From: Hydrogenovibrio sp049975065
GTDB taxonomy: Bacteria > Pseudomonadota > Gammaproteobacteria > Thiomicrospirales > Thiomicrospiraceae
Assembly (NCBI GenBank): GCA_049975065.1
Contig: JBNGDN010000019.1
Length of the DNA stretch: 26,253 nt
Strand: one strand, 5' to 3'
Part shown: positions 13,633-22,435 of the stretch, one piece after another
Position numbering within the stretch: the first letter of the stretch is position 1
Layout: each line of letters starts with the position of its first letter
Position numbers and translations under genes: made by a program
Notes under the pieces: generated by a model
Seen by the model: the letters and a program-made list of their open reading frames with translations, nothing else
Databases searched by the model: none
Told to the model about the DNA's origin: nothing

Positions 13633-15885
13633 TTAATCCAGCTCCACGCCAGCCTTACAAGCGCCCCAGATCATCAGCAATCGTTTCAATTGCACCATAT
13701 CAATCGGTTTCGTCAAATAATCATTCATGCCGGCCGACATGACTTTTTCTCGGTCGCCACTCAACGCATTCGCCGTTAAGGCAATAATCGGCACCTTCGC
13801 TAAGTGGGAATTAGACGCACGTATTTTCTGCGTGGCGGTCAAACCATCCATTTCCGGCATTTGCATATCCATCAGCACCAGATCGAACATGGCGTCTTTC
13901 GCTTCGATGGCCTGCACCGCTTCCCGGCCATTCTCCACTAAGGTGACCTTGTGCCCCTGTTTAGTTAAAATGGCTTTAATCAATAATTGATTAGGCAAGT
14001 TATCTTCAGCCACCAATAGATTCAAAGGATCCAGCGCTTCATTCAGAATTAAGGGTTCTGATACCTTTTCCGGTGCCTCAGTGACGGCCAACGGCAGTTC
14101 AAACCAGAAGGTACTGCCCTCACCGTAAACACTGTCCACACCGATACGACCGCCCATAATTTCCACCAGCTTTTTGCTGATCGACAACCCCAGCCCCGTG
14201 CCACCAAATTGCCGTGTGGTTGACGCATCCGCTTGGGTGAACACCGAAAACAATTTATCAACCTGCTCCGAACGAATGCCAATGCCCGTATCCGAAACGT
14301 CAAACCGAATTCCTTGCGGTGACAAGGGTCGAACCCTTAACGAGACTTGACCTTTTAGGGTAAATTTCAACGCATTTCCGACCAGATTGAGCAATATTTG
14401 ACGAAGCCGCGCCACATCACCCAAATAATAAGCGGGAAGGTCATCCGCCCATTCCACACTGAGCGCCAGGTTTTTCTTTTCAGCGGCCAGTTGATTCATA
14501 TTCACCACCCCCTTAACCAGATCCATTAGGTCAAAGGGGGCGGCTTCCAGCTCGATTTTATCGGCTTCAAGTTTGTTAAAATCCAAAATATCATTAATCA
14601 GCTGCAACAGATGCTCACCTGAATGGCGAATCATATCAATATAATGGCGTGGCTCCTCCTCCAGAATCAGATCCTGAAGCAACTGAGCGGTGCCGATGAC
14701 CGAATTCAGCGGCGTTCGAATCTCATGGCTCATTACCGACAAAAAATCGGACTTGGCTTTCACCGCTTCTTCCGCAGCGATTTTCGCGTCCCGCTGCATG
14801 TCTTCTGCACGTTTTCGTTCGGTAATATCGAGCGAAAACCCGATCAGCCAAATCTTGGTCGAATCTTCCTGACGAATTTGAATCGGCCCTTTACCCTGCA
14901 TGACCCATCGAGTCTCACCGGTTGGCAGGGTGCGTGCCTCTTCGGAAAGGATCAGCCGCCCTTCACGAATGACCGCTTGGTCTTGTTGTACCGCCAGCCG
15001 TGCCTGCTGAATCGGAAAAATTTCATAATCGGTTTTGCCAATGGCTCCGGCACGGTCAATGCCGGTTTCTTTTTCCGTCTGCCGACTGAAAAATCGAAAA
15101 CACCCGGTATCGTCCTTGACATAGATGCTGATGGGTAAACTGTCGATGATCTGTTCGACCAGCTGTTCACGCTGATGCACCATGTCTTCCACATACTTAC
15201 GTTGCGAAATATTCGTCAAACTGCCGACAAAGCGTTCCAATTGACCCGTGGCTTTGTTTTTTAACGCCTTGCCATAGCTTTGCAACCAGACATAAGTACC
15301 GGCATCCGTTTTGAAGCGAAAGCGGACATCAAACGGCCAAGCCGTTTGCAGGTGCATCTCCAACGCTTCTTCAACCAAAGGCACATCATTTGGGTGAATG
15401 CGTTTGAAAAAACCTGTTTTATGATTGCCCAGACCTGAGACGCTGACACCACAGACCTCATGCACACTGCGGCTATATCGAATGGTTTCGTTTTGCAAAT
15501 TGAAATCAAAGAGTCCGTTGTGTGAGACATTCAGAACGGTTTCATATAAATCAAACAGCGATTCCCCTTGCGATGTATGCTCAGGCACATCTTGAAAAAA
15601 CTGCACTAATAGACCGGCCGAATGCGGGGTCGTAATAAAACGAAACGACTGAATACTGACGGAAATTTTATGGACGAAACTGCTGGGAATCGGTTTTTTA
15701 ATGGCTTCAAGCAACGACAGCCTCAAGGCCATGTCCTCAGAGAAATCGTAATCGCCCCAGAGCAAGGCCGCCATTTTATTTTGCGAAACAATGCGCCATT
15801 CGTTTTCACCAGTCCTGGCTAATAAAGCGGTAGCCAGCTCAATGCTGTCAAAATCAACGCCCTCAAGTGTGGCTACTGCGGTCAT
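13633..15885 (-). CDS. Soluble PAS-domain hybrid sensor histidine kinase with receiver domain
   Basis: Counting from ATG 15885, the protein has 750 residues and no hydrophobic transmembrane segment, so it probably senses a cytosolic signal. It contains an unrecognised N-terminal region (1-105) and a PAS_3-like domain (about 110-230; HNGLFDFNL...RIHPND...FVGSLTNISQRK). A second PAS follows (about 240-357; SLPISIYVKD...GFSLDITERKRAE). The dimerisation/phosphoacceptor segment is SHEIRTPLN (His387). The ATPase domain shows NLVGNALKFT, DTGIGI and GTGLGLSISKKLVEIMGG, and a C-terminal receiver has Asp673 in LVLMDMQMPEMDG. No HPt domain is present. AAGGA precedes ATG 15885 by 10 nt and is too close to the GTG three codons upstream. 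No partner regulator gene is adjacent. Confidence 0.92.
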   Translation of the reverse strand: MTAVATLEGVDFDSIELATALLARTGENEWRIVSQNKMAALLWGDYDFSEDMALRLSLLEAIKKPIPSSFVHKISVSIQSFRFITTPHSAGLLVQFFQDVPEHTSQGESLFDLYETVLNVSHNGLFDFNLQNETIRYSRSVHEVCGVSVSGLGNHKTGFFKRIHPNDVPLVEEALEMHLQTAWPFDVRFRFKTDAGTYVWLQSYGKALKNKATGQLERFVGSLTNISQRKYVEDMVHQREQLVEQIIDSLPISIYVKDDTGCFRFFSRQTEKETGIDRAGAIGKTDYEIFPIQQARLAVQQDQAVIREGRLILSEEARTLPTGETRWVMQGKGPIQIRQEDSTKIWLIGFSLDITERKRAEDMQRDAKIAAEEAVKAKSDFLSVMSHEIRTPLNSVIGTAQLLQDLILEEEPRHYIDMIRHSGEHLLQLINDILDFNKLEADKIELEAAPFDLMDLVKGVVNMNQLAAEKKNLALSVEWADDLPAYYLGDVARLRQILLNLVGNALKFTLKGQVSLRVRPLSPQGIRFDVSDTGIGIRSEQVDKLFSVFTQADASTTRQFGGTGLGLSISKKLVEIMGGRIGVDSVYGEGSTFWFELPLAVTEAPEKVSEPLILNEALDPLNLLVAEDNLPNQLLIKAILTKQGHKVTLVENGREAVQAIEAKDAMFDLVLMDMQMPEMDGLTATQKIRASNSHLAKVPIIALTANALSGDREKVMSAGMNDYLTKPIDMVQLKRLLMIWGACKAGVELD

Positions 15886-15988
15886 GAAATGCACGTCCTT
15901 TCAAATATTATCAATCAGAGGTTCCTGAAGCACCTTAATCATTTTACTATGGAAGCTTTGCCGGTGTCAGGACACAGCAGGATTTTCA

Positions 15989-17365
15989 TTACAGCAAGCC
16001 CAGCACTTCCTGCAGGGTAGCCACGCCCATTATCTCCATACCGGCCACACCACCTTTGGGGATATTGGCTTTCGGGACAATCGCTTTTTTAAAGCCGTGT
16101 TTGGCCGCTTCCAGCAACCGTTCCTGACCACTGGAAACAGGGCGTATCTCACCCGACAACCCCACCTCGCCAAACACCATCATATCCTGTGACAGCACCT
16201 GATTTTTCAAGCTCGACACGATGGCGCACAGCACCGCCAAATCCGCGCTGGTTTCGCTCACTTTAACACCGCCAACAACATTGACATAGACATCCTGATC
16301 ACCGGCCTGAACACCACCATGGCGATGCAACACCGCCAAAAGCATCGCCAGGCGGTTAAACTCCAAACCGACCGTCACCCGCTTGGGTGCGCCGTAAGGG
16401 GACGCATCCACCAGTGCCTGAATCTCAACCAATAAAGGGCGTGTTCCTTCCCACAGCACCATCACAACCGAACCGGGTGAAGGTTCATCGCCACGAGACA
16501 AAAAAATGGCCGACGGGTTTTTAATTTGCTTCATCCCCTTGTCGGTCATGGCAAAAACCCCCAGCTCGTTGACGGCACCAAAGCGATTTTTGATGGCTCT
16601 CAAGGTGCGAAACCGACTGTCAGACTGCCCTTCCAGAAACAATACCGTATCGACAATGTGCTCCAGGACGCGCGGCCCCGCCACCTCACCGGATTTGGTG
16701 ACATGCCCGACCAGAAACACCATGATCTGATGCTGTTTGGCAAAGCGGGTTAAATAGGCGGCCGACTCACGCACCTGCGACACACCGCCGGCCGCGCTGC
16801 CGATGTCGGCCAACTGCATGGTCTGAATGGAATCCACCACCATTACTTTCGGCTGTTCGTTTTGCGCCGCAAGCGTAATCGACTCCACATCGGTTTCCGT
16901 CAACAATCTCAAACGGTCTTCGGGCAACCCCATCCGTTTGGCGCGCATCACCACCTGCTGCAACGACTCTTCACCGGTCACGTACAGCACTTTCATGGCT
17001 TGACTGAGTTGACAGCAAATTTGCAACAGCAGGGAGGATTTGCCGACACCGGGATCCCCCCCAATCAACACCACTGAGCCGGGCACAATGCCGCCACCCA
17101 AGACACGATCCAGCTCCGTCATACTGGAGTCCATTCGCGGGACTTCCGATAAAGCGACGTCCTGAAACGACACCACGGATTGTTCGGTTACCCCCGCATA
17201 ACCGACCGTATGATGGGACTTGGCGGTGGATTTAGCGCCAGCGGACGACACCCTGAACTCTTTTAAGGTATTCCATTCACCGCAGGCGGTACACTGCCCC
17301 TGCCACTGCGCATAGTCGGCACCGCACTCGCTACACACATACGCCAGCTTGACTTTTTTGGCCAT
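15989..17365 (-). CDS. radA: DNA repair protein RadA (Sms)
   Basis: RadA is a RecA-related ATPase and helicase that helps process recombination intermediates and DNA uptake products. The 458-residue protein starts with a four-cysteine zinc finger (Cys11, Cys14, Cys25, Cys28). The ATPase core follows with Walker A GGDPGVGKS (102-110) and Walker B VMVVDSI. The RadA-specific KNRFG motif is at 259-263. The C-terminal third is the Lon-protease-like domain (VGGVKVSETSADLAVLCAIVSS, FGEVGLSGEIRPV). Length is standard. The ATG at 17365 has GAGGAG about 11 nt upstream. It lies downstream of petABC on the same strand, behind a terminator, so is probably transcribed separately. Confidence 0.97.
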   Translation of the reverse strand: MAKKVKLAYVCSECGADYAQWQGQCTACGEWNTLKEFRVSSAGAKSTAKSHHTVGYAGVTEQSVVSFQDVALSEVPRMDSSMTELDRVLGGGIVPGSVVLIGGDPGVGKSSLLLQICCQLSQAMKVLYVTGEESLQQVVMRAKRMGLPEDRLRLLTETDVESITLAAQNEQPKVMVVDSIQTMQLADIGSAAGGVSQVRESAAYLTRFAKQHQIMVFLVGHVTKSGEVAGPRVLEHIVDTVLFLEGQSDSRFRTLRAIKNRFGAVNELGVFAMTDKGMKQIKNPSAIFLSRGDEPSPGSVVMVLWEGTRPLLVEIQALVDASPYGAPKRVTVGLEFNRLAMLLAVLHRHGGVQAGDQDVYVNVVGGVKVSETSADLAVLCAIVSSLKNQVLSQDMMVFGEVGLSGEIRPVSSGQERLLEAAKHGFKKAIVPKANIPKGGVAGMEIMGVATLQEVLGLL

Positions 17366-17388
17366 TCGAAAAAGTGCTCCTCATACAA

Positions 17389-17413
17389 AAAAAGCCCGCA
17401 ATGCGAGCTTTTT
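17389..17413 (-). terminator. Terminator after petC
   Basis: A5-GC-C-CGCA (17389-17400) pairs with TGCG-A-GC-T5 (17402-17413). The single non-Watson-Crick position becomes a G·U pair in minus-strand RNA, and the stem continues into a run of U residues. It lies 40 nt past the petC stop and ends the petABC transcript before radA. Confidence 0.75.
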
Positions 17414-17417
17414 ATCA

Positions 17418-17431
17418 GGGGGCTAGCCCCC
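17418..17431. repeat. 14-nt perfect palindrome after petC
   Basis: GGGGGCTAGCCCCC is fully symmetric and lies between the petC stop and the terminator hairpin. In RNA it would form a short GC-rich stem and may protect the 3' end of the petABC mRNA. Confidence 0.6.
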
Positions 17432-17452
17432 ATTGTGACTCAAACAAAACCA

Positions 17453-18109
17453 TCAGTGTTTCACGTCTCGCCAATATTCTTTTTTCAACAGATAGGTCAA
17501 TAAAATCAGCACCAACAAGAACAAAATCACTTTCCAGCCCAGATCGTGACGCTGCAACTTGGCGGGTTCACCTGTGTATTCCAGAAAGTTAGTAATGTCC
17601 CGAGTGGCCTGATTGTATTCTTCCACCGTCATATGGCGCTGCATACTCTCCAGAACATTCGGCATAACCGTGCCCGGTAACAAGCGGTTATCCCATTCAC
17701 CGGTTTCATTGTCCAGCTCATAACCTCTTAAAAAACTGTAAATGTAATCTGAGCCTTTCAATCGCGCCATTAAAGACAAGTCCGGAACCGGCGTGCCAAA
17801 CACTTGCTGACCGACGCCCGGCAACATCCGGCTCATAACGTCATCCACAGCACGATTTTGACCATACGTCATCGTCTCAATGACGTCTTTATCGCTCCAA
17901 CCGAAATCGCGCGCAATACGATTATAACGAAGGTACTTGACGGAGTGACAGGCCATGCAGTAGTTAGCAAACAATTCAGCACCACGCTTGAGCGAATCGG
18001 TGTCGGCGATACTGTTATTGGCTTTTTCAAGGTCCAGAGCCGATCCGGCAGAAAAAGACGTTAACGGAAACAGTAAGATTAATAAAAACATTGAACGGAT
18101 TTTTTTCAT
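17453..18109 (-). CDS. petC: Cytochrome c1 subunit of the bc1 complex
   Basis: This subunit carries electrons from the Rieske protein to soluble cytochrome c. The 218-residue precursor has an N-terminal export signal (MKKIRSMFLLILLFPLTSFSAGSA) and a single CMACH haem site (Cys51, Cys54, His55). A probable axial Met149 lies in LLPGTVMP. A C-terminal anchor (about residues 192-210) is followed by a basic tail on the cytoplasmic side. YCMACHSVKYLRYNRI is typical of proteobacterial cytochrome c1. It starts 2 nt after the petB stop and is last of the operon. Confidence 0.95.
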   Translation of the reverse strand: MKKIRSMFLLILLFPLTSFSAGSALDLEKANNSIADTDSLKRGAELFANYCMACHSVKYLRYNRIARDFGWSDKDVIETMTYGQNRAVDDVMSRMLPGVGQQVFGTPVPDLSLMARLKGSDYIYSFLRGYELDNETGEWDNRLLPGTVMPNVLESMQRHMTVEEYNQATRDITNFLEYTGEPAKLQRHDLGWKVILFLLVLILLTYLLKKEYWRDVKH

Positions 18110-18111
18110 AA

Positions 18112-19347
18112 CTAACTCACCCTCTCCGGCACTGGCTTGGTTTTCTCACTGGCCGATGTAAACGGCAGGATAATGAAGAACAGGAAATAAGCCGCTGTAA
18201 ACACACGCGCTAACTTGGTTAATTCCGGTGTCGCGGGTTGTGTTCCCAACCAACCCAACACCAAAAAGCTTATAACCAACATCGTCAGCAAGACTTTATA
18301 GGAAACGCCACGGTAACGAATCGAGCGCACCTTACACCGATCCAGCCAAGGCATGGCAAACAGCACCGCGATTGCCGCGCCCATGGCCAAGACGCCCAGC
18401 AACTTATCTGGAATGGCGCGTAAAATGGCATAAAACGGCGTGAAATACCACACTGGGGCGATATGCTCCGGTGTCTTCAGCGGGTTGGCGGGTTCAAAGT
18501 TCGGCGGCTCAATGAAAAAGCCCCCGCCAGTAGGAAAGTAAAACACCACTATGGCAAAAAACAACATAAACACCGAGGCACCAAACAAATCCTTGACCGT
18601 GTAGTAAGGATGGAACGGAATACCATCTATCGGCAAGCCTTTTTCATTTTTGTATTTTTTGATTTCCACACCGTCCGGGTTGTTCGACCCGACTTTATGC
18701 AGCGCGACGATGTGCATAAACACCAGAATCACCAGCACCAATGGCAAAGCAATCACGTGTAATGCAAAGAAACGGTTCAAAGTGGCGTCTGAAATGACAA
18801 AGTCACCCCGCACCCAAACCGCGAGATCCGGCCCGACAATCGGAATGGCACCGAACAGAGAAATAATGACCTGTGCCCCCCAGTAAGACATCTGCCCCCA
18901 AGGCAGCAGATAACCCATAAAGGCTTCCGCCATCAGAACAAGGAAAATCAGCATTCCCAGAATCCACACCAGCTCACGGGGGTTTTTGTAGGATCCATAC
19001 AGCAGACCGCGCATCATATGCAAGTAAATCACGATAAAGAAAGCCGACGCCCCCGTAGAGTGCATATAGCGAATCAACCAGCCCCATTCGACATCACGCA
19101 TAATGTATTCGACCGAATTAAAGGCTTCAGCCGCACTCGGTTTAAAACTCATGGTCAGCCAGATGCCGGTAACAAACTGATTCACCAACGCCAACAAGGC
19201 TAAAGAGCCGAAAAAATACCAGAAATTAAAATTCTTGGGCGCATAGTATTCGGCGACATGCTCATTCCATGTGCTGACCAGCGGATAACGCGCGTCCAAC
19301 CAGCCCAACAAGGAATTCTGAGGTTTTTTGTGAACGTTCGATTCCAT
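18112..19347 (-). CDS. petB: Cytochrome b subunit of the bc1 complex
   Basis: Cytochrome b holds the two b haems and both quinone sites of ubiquinol-cytochrome c reductase. The 411-residue protein is full-length with eight predicted membrane helices. Candidate haem ligands are His96 and His110 on one helix and His197 and His212 on another. GYLLPWGQMSYWGAQVI near 145-161 is the usual Qo-side segment. The Qo motif that reads PEWY in mitochondria is PVWY here (298-301), a variant I believe is common in beta- and gammaproteobacteria. The start codon overlaps the petA stop by one base (TGATG), so translation is probably coupled. Confidence 0.97.
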   Translation of the reverse strand: MESNVHKKPQNSLLGWLDARYPLVSTWNEHVAEYYAPKNFNFWYFFGSLALLALVNQFVTGIWLTMSFKPSAAEAFNSVEYIMRDVEWGWLIRYMHSTGASAFFIVIYLHMMRGLLYGSYKNPRELVWILGMLIFLVLMAEAFMGYLLPWGQMSYWGAQVIISLFGAIPIVGPDLAVWVRGDFVISDATLNRFFALHVIALPLVLVILVFMHIVALHKVGSNNPDGVEIKKYKNEKGLPIDGIPFHPYYTVKDLFGASVFMLFFAIVVFYFPTGGGFFIEPPNFEPANPLKTPEHIAPVWYFTPFYAILRAIPDKLLGVLAMGAAIAVLFAMPWLDRCKVRSIRYRGVSYKVLLTMLVISFLVLGWLGTQPATPELTKLARVFTAAYFLFFIILPFTSASEKTKPVPERVS

Positions 19348-19958
19348 CAGACCACTCCTTCTTCTGGGTTCTCACCCACTCTAACGACCGAATCGGAAAG
19401 ATAACGATAAGGGGGAATTTCAAGATTGGTCGGTGCGGGAACGCCCGAAAAAACACGACCGGCCATATCGAAACTGGAACCGTGGCATGGACAAAAGAAA
19501 CCGCCCTTCCAGCCTTTTGCCATATCCGGCGAATTCACCGCCGGTCGATACAGCGGGGCACAGCCTAGGTGGGTACACACCCCCACAACGACAAGATATT
19601 CCACTTTTGAAGAACGCACTTCATTTTTGCAGTATTCGGGTTGGATCGACTGATCCGAATTCGGGTCTCGTAATTCACTGTCCAGTGTCGGCAACATACT
19701 GAGCATATCCGTCGTGCGGCGCACCACCCAAACCGGCTTGCCCCGCCAAGACACCGTCAACATCTGCCCAGGCGACAATAGATTTAAATCTGCATCCACT
19801 GGCGCACCGGCCGCCTTGGCTTTCTCACTGGGTTGCCAGGAGCTTACGAAAGGAACGGCCACGAAAGTCGCGCCAGCCGCGCCTAAAACACCGGTTGCCG
19901 CCGTCAGCACTTTGCGACGCGTTAGGCGATTATTCTCTGTCTGCTCTTTTGACGACAT
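19347..19958 (-). CDS. petA: Rieske iron-sulfur subunit of the bc1 complex
   Basis: The Rieske protein accepts one electron from quinol at the Qo site and passes it to cytochrome c1. The 203-residue protein has a Tat-type twin-arginine start (NRLTRRKVLTAATG) with an uncleaved membrane anchor, as usual for this subunit. The [2Fe-2S] ligands are Cys128 and His130 in CTHLGC and Cys156 and His159 in CPCHGSS. Cys133 and Cys158 form the structural disulfide. ATG 19958 has GAGGAA about 7 nt upstream. It is first in petABC. Confidence 0.96.
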   Translation of the reverse strand: MSSKEQTENNRLTRRKVLTAATGVLGAAGATFVAVPFVSSWQPSEKAKAAGAPVDADLNLLSPGQMLTVSWRGKPVWVVRRTTDMLSMLPTLDSELRDPNSDQSIQPEYCKNEVRSSKVEYLVVVGVCTHLGCAPLYRPAVNSPDMAKGWKGGFFCPCHGSSFDMAGRVFSGVPAPTNLEIPPYRYLSDSVVRVGENPEEGVV

Positions 19959-20215
19959 AGAGACTTCCTCTTTTGTCTGATTGTAATGCGTAAGGTTAAG
20001 TCGTATTTTTCAGTCGCTTGTTCATTCTGTTCGGAAAACCGCTCATCGAACGGCTATTTACCCTAAGAAGAAATTAAAACGATTGATTATTCTACCAAAG
20101 CAAAATTAATCCTTACATCAATATCTCTTTATGACCTTTAAAAATATTTTTATAAATAAAACTAATCATGGATATAAAAAAAACTGTTAATAGACCCAGT
20201 GCAGCACAGGGTTTT
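19959..20215 (-). promoter_or_regulatory. AT-rich promoter region of petABC
   Basis: This 257-nt gap separates the end of nif3 from petA. The half nearer nif3 is very AT-rich. TAGAAT (20095-20090) on the minus strand is a possible -10 box for petABC, though the closest TTGATG lies 21 bp upstream, which is too far for a standard promoter. Just after the nif3 stop an imperfect GC stem (20196-20212), followed later on the minus strand by a U8 run, may end the nif3 transcript. No gene seen. Confidence 0.35.
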
Positions 20216-20959
20216 TTAGACCGGATTGGGCACATCGACAAAAACAACTTCCAAATCAAACTGTTGGCTCAAATGCTCTCCCAACGCTTTAACTCCGACC
20301 CGCTCGGTAGCATGATGACCCGCGGCCAAATAATGCAACCCGGATTCAAGCGCTTGATGGGTCGTTTGCTCCGAGACTTCCCCGCTGATAAAAACATCTG
20401 CCCGCCAGTCGATGGCTTGCTGAATGTAACCTTGCGCCCCACCGCTGCACCAAGCCACTGTCTCAATCTTTTCCGGGCCGCCCGGCAAATGCAGCGGCGC
20501 TCGCCCCAAACTACGACTCACTTCCTGAATGAAATCACCCATCGACTTCGCTGAGGGCAAACGCCCTAACCGCACCAGGCTTTTTGCATCTGACGTTATA
20601 TCTGTCAACCCCCAAAGCTGACCAAGCTGGGCGTTATTACCGACTTCTGGGTGCGCATCCAACGGCAAATGATACCCCAACAGATTGATGTCGTGCATCA
20701 GCAAGCTATGAATACGTTTGCGTTTCATGCCGGTCAAGGTCACCGGCTCATTTTTCCAGAAGTAGCCGTGATGCACCAGAATGGCGTCAGCCTGCAACTC
20801 GATGGCGGCATCAATCAACGCTTGGCAGGCGGTGACACCGGTGACGATTCGATGAATCTTCGATTTGCCCGACACCTGCAGCCCGTTGGGGGCATAATCT
20901 TTAAAATCCGCGATTCGCAGATAATCGTCTAAATATTCAGTCAATTCCGAAATGTGCAT
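20216..20959 (-). CDS. Nif3/YbgI family dinuclear metal-centre protein
   Basis: This 247-residue protein matches E. coli YbgI in length and layout. It shows MHISELTEYLDDYLRIADFKDYAPNGLQV at the N-terminus and the metal-binding ILVHHGYFW. Further segments are YHLPLDAHPEVGNNAQL, VISGEVSEQTTHQALESG and AAGHHATERVG. The His, Asp and Glu residues in these segments build a two-metal site in a hexameric toroid. The biochemical role is unsettled: annotations such as GTP cyclohydrolase I type 2 rest on limited data. ATG 20959 has a strong GGGAGGA ribosome site. It is transcribed away from hisD, behind the terminator palindrome. Confidence 0.9.
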   Translation of the reverse strand: MHISELTEYLDDYLRIADFKDYAPNGLQVSGKSKIHRIVTGVTACQALIDAAIELQADAILVHHGYFWKNEPVTLTGMKRKRIHSLLMHDINLLGYHLPLDAHPEVGNNAQLGQLWGLTDITSDAKSLVRLGRLPSAKSMGDFIQEVSRSLGRAPLHLPGGPEKIETVAWCSGGAQGYIQQAIDWRADVFISGEVSEQTTHQALESGLHYLAAGHHATERVGVKALGEHLSQQFDLEVVFVDVPNPV

Positions 20960-21002
20960 CTTTCCTCCCTAAAACGAAAACAGCCCTGTAAATTGCAGGC
21001 AA

Positions 21003-21030
21003 AAAAAATGACCAGGCCTGGTCATTTTTT
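21003..21030. terminator. 28-nt perfect palindrome with CCAGGCCTGG core after hisD
   Basis: A6-TGA-CCAGG pairs perfectly with CCTGG-TCA-T6. The stem is long and GC-centred, with a U6 tail on the minus-strand RNA 17 nt past the hisD stop. This is the best intrinsic terminator in the window and ends the ibaG-murA-hisG-hisD transcript. The core is the recurrent 10-bp palindrome (21012-21021). Confidence 0.85.
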
Positions 21031-21046
21031 ATGAATCGAACGCGAG

Positions 21047-22348
21047 TCAGTCTTTCACACGGTAACGCGCCGAAGCCGCGTGTGCCTGCAAGCCTTCTCC
21101 GTCGGCTAGGACACCCGCCACTTTGCCCAGCGTATTTGCGCCTTCCGCCGAACACATAATCAAGCTGGAGCGTTTTTGAAAGTCGTAAACGCCCAGTGGC
21201 GAAGAGAAGCGTGCCGTGCGCGACGTCGGCAGAACATGGTTGGGGCCAGCACAATAATCCCCGATCGCTTCAGCCGTGTAACGCCCCATAAAAATCGCAC
21301 CGGCGTGACGGATTTTCGGCAACAGCGCTTGAGGGTTTTCAATCGACAACTCCAAGTGTTCAGGAGCAATGAAATTAATCATCTCAACGGCTTGGTCTTC
21401 ATCCTCCACCACAATGATGGCACCGCGATCGGTAATGGCTTTGACAATGATTTCTTCACGCGGTAAGGTTTTCACCAGACGGTTCATGCTGTCATACACT
21501 TTTTCAGCAAACTCCGCATCTTGCGTCACCAGAATCGACTGAGCGTCTTCATCGTGCTCGGCTTGCGAAAACAAATCCATTGCAATCCAGTCCGGGTGGG
21601 TTTGACCGTCGCAGTACACCAAGATTTCCGAAGGCCCGGCAATCATATCAATGCCGACGGTACCGAACACCTCACGCTTGGCGGTCGCCACGAAAATATT
21701 TCCCGGCCCGACGATTTTATCCACTTGCGGCACGGTTTCGGTGCCATAGGCCAAGGCGGCCACCGCTTGAGCGCCCCCCAGTTTGAATACGCGATCCACA
21801 CCGCAAATTTCAGCCGCAGCCAACACCATATCATTGACCTCACCATCCGGCGTCGGCACCACCATAATCAATTCGGCCACCCCGGCGACCTTCGCCGGAA
21901 CGGCGTTCATAATAACCGAGGAAGGATAAGCGGCTTTTCCGCCCGGCACATACAGACCGACGCGATCCAGCGGCGTGACCTGCTGACCCAACAAAGTGCC
22001 GTCATCCTCAGTGTAAGACCAAGACTGACCCACTTGTTTTTCATGGTAAGCACGCACGCGTTTGGCAGACAACTCCAAGCCGTCACGCTGGTCGGTCGGA
22101 ATGCGCTCTAAGGCGGCTTTCAGATCACTTTTCGGTATTTCCAGATCCGCACCTTTCGACAAGGACAGGCGATCAAATTTTTCGGTGTATTCCAATAAAG
22201 CGGCATCGCCTCTTTGACGGACATTTTTTAAAACGTCCTTTACGACTTGGTTGACCGAATCATTGGAGACCGTTTCCCAGGCCAACAAGGCTTCCAACTC
22301 AGCCTGAAAGCCTGCTTCATTTGCAAATAATTTTCGAACTTTTAACAT
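21047..22348 (-). CDS. hisD: Histidinol dehydrogenase
   Basis: HisD oxidises L-histidinol to L-histidine in two NAD+-dependent steps with a Zn2+ site, the last steps of histidine synthesis. Recognisable segments are YVPGGKAAYPSSVIMNAVPAKVAGV, GGAQAVAALAYGTETVP, KIVGPGNIFVATAK, GPSEILV, FSQAEHDEDAQS and the catalytic Glu-His in FIAPEHLEL. I chose ATG 22348 (433 residues) because GGAA lies about 7 nt upstream and the family starts near this point. ATG 22360 and a TTG at 22393 are in frame but lack spaced ribosome sites. It follows hisG. A hisC gene, often next in Pseudomonas, is not here. Confidence 0.93.
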   Translation of the reverse strand: MLKVRKLFANEAGFQAELEALLAWETVSNDSVNQVVKDVLKNVRQRGDAALLEYTEKFDRLSLSKGADLEIPKSDLKAALERIPTDQRDGLELSAKRVRAYHEKQVGQSWSYTEDDGTLLGQQVTPLDRVGLYVPGGKAAYPSSVIMNAVPAKVAGVAELIMVVPTPDGEVNDMVLAAAEICGVDRVFKLGGAQAVAALAYGTETVPQVDKIVGPGNIFVATAKREVFGTVGIDMIAGPSEILVYCDGQTHPDWIAMDLFSQAEHDEDAQSILVTQDAEFAEKVYDSMNRLVKTLPREEIIVKAITDRGAIIVVEDEDQAVEMINFIAPEHLELSIENPQALLPKIRHAGAIFMGRYTAEAIGDYCAGPNHVLPTSRTARFSSPLGVYDFQKRSSLIMCSAEGANTLGKVAGVLADGEGLQAHAASARYRVKD

Positions 22349-22435
22349 TTCCGTTTCCATCTTTTGCAGAAGCCGTTTATTTTTCGGCTTCAAACCCTAT
22401 GGCGCAATTCATATTAATTCGCGATTGATTCGCGA

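Noticed and set aside
22349..22393. Longer hisD starting at TTG 22393 or ATG 22360
   Set aside because: Neither codon has a spaced ribosome site, and the extra residues (Lys-rich) have no counterpart in the family. ATG 22348 fits better, although 22360 cannot be excluded.
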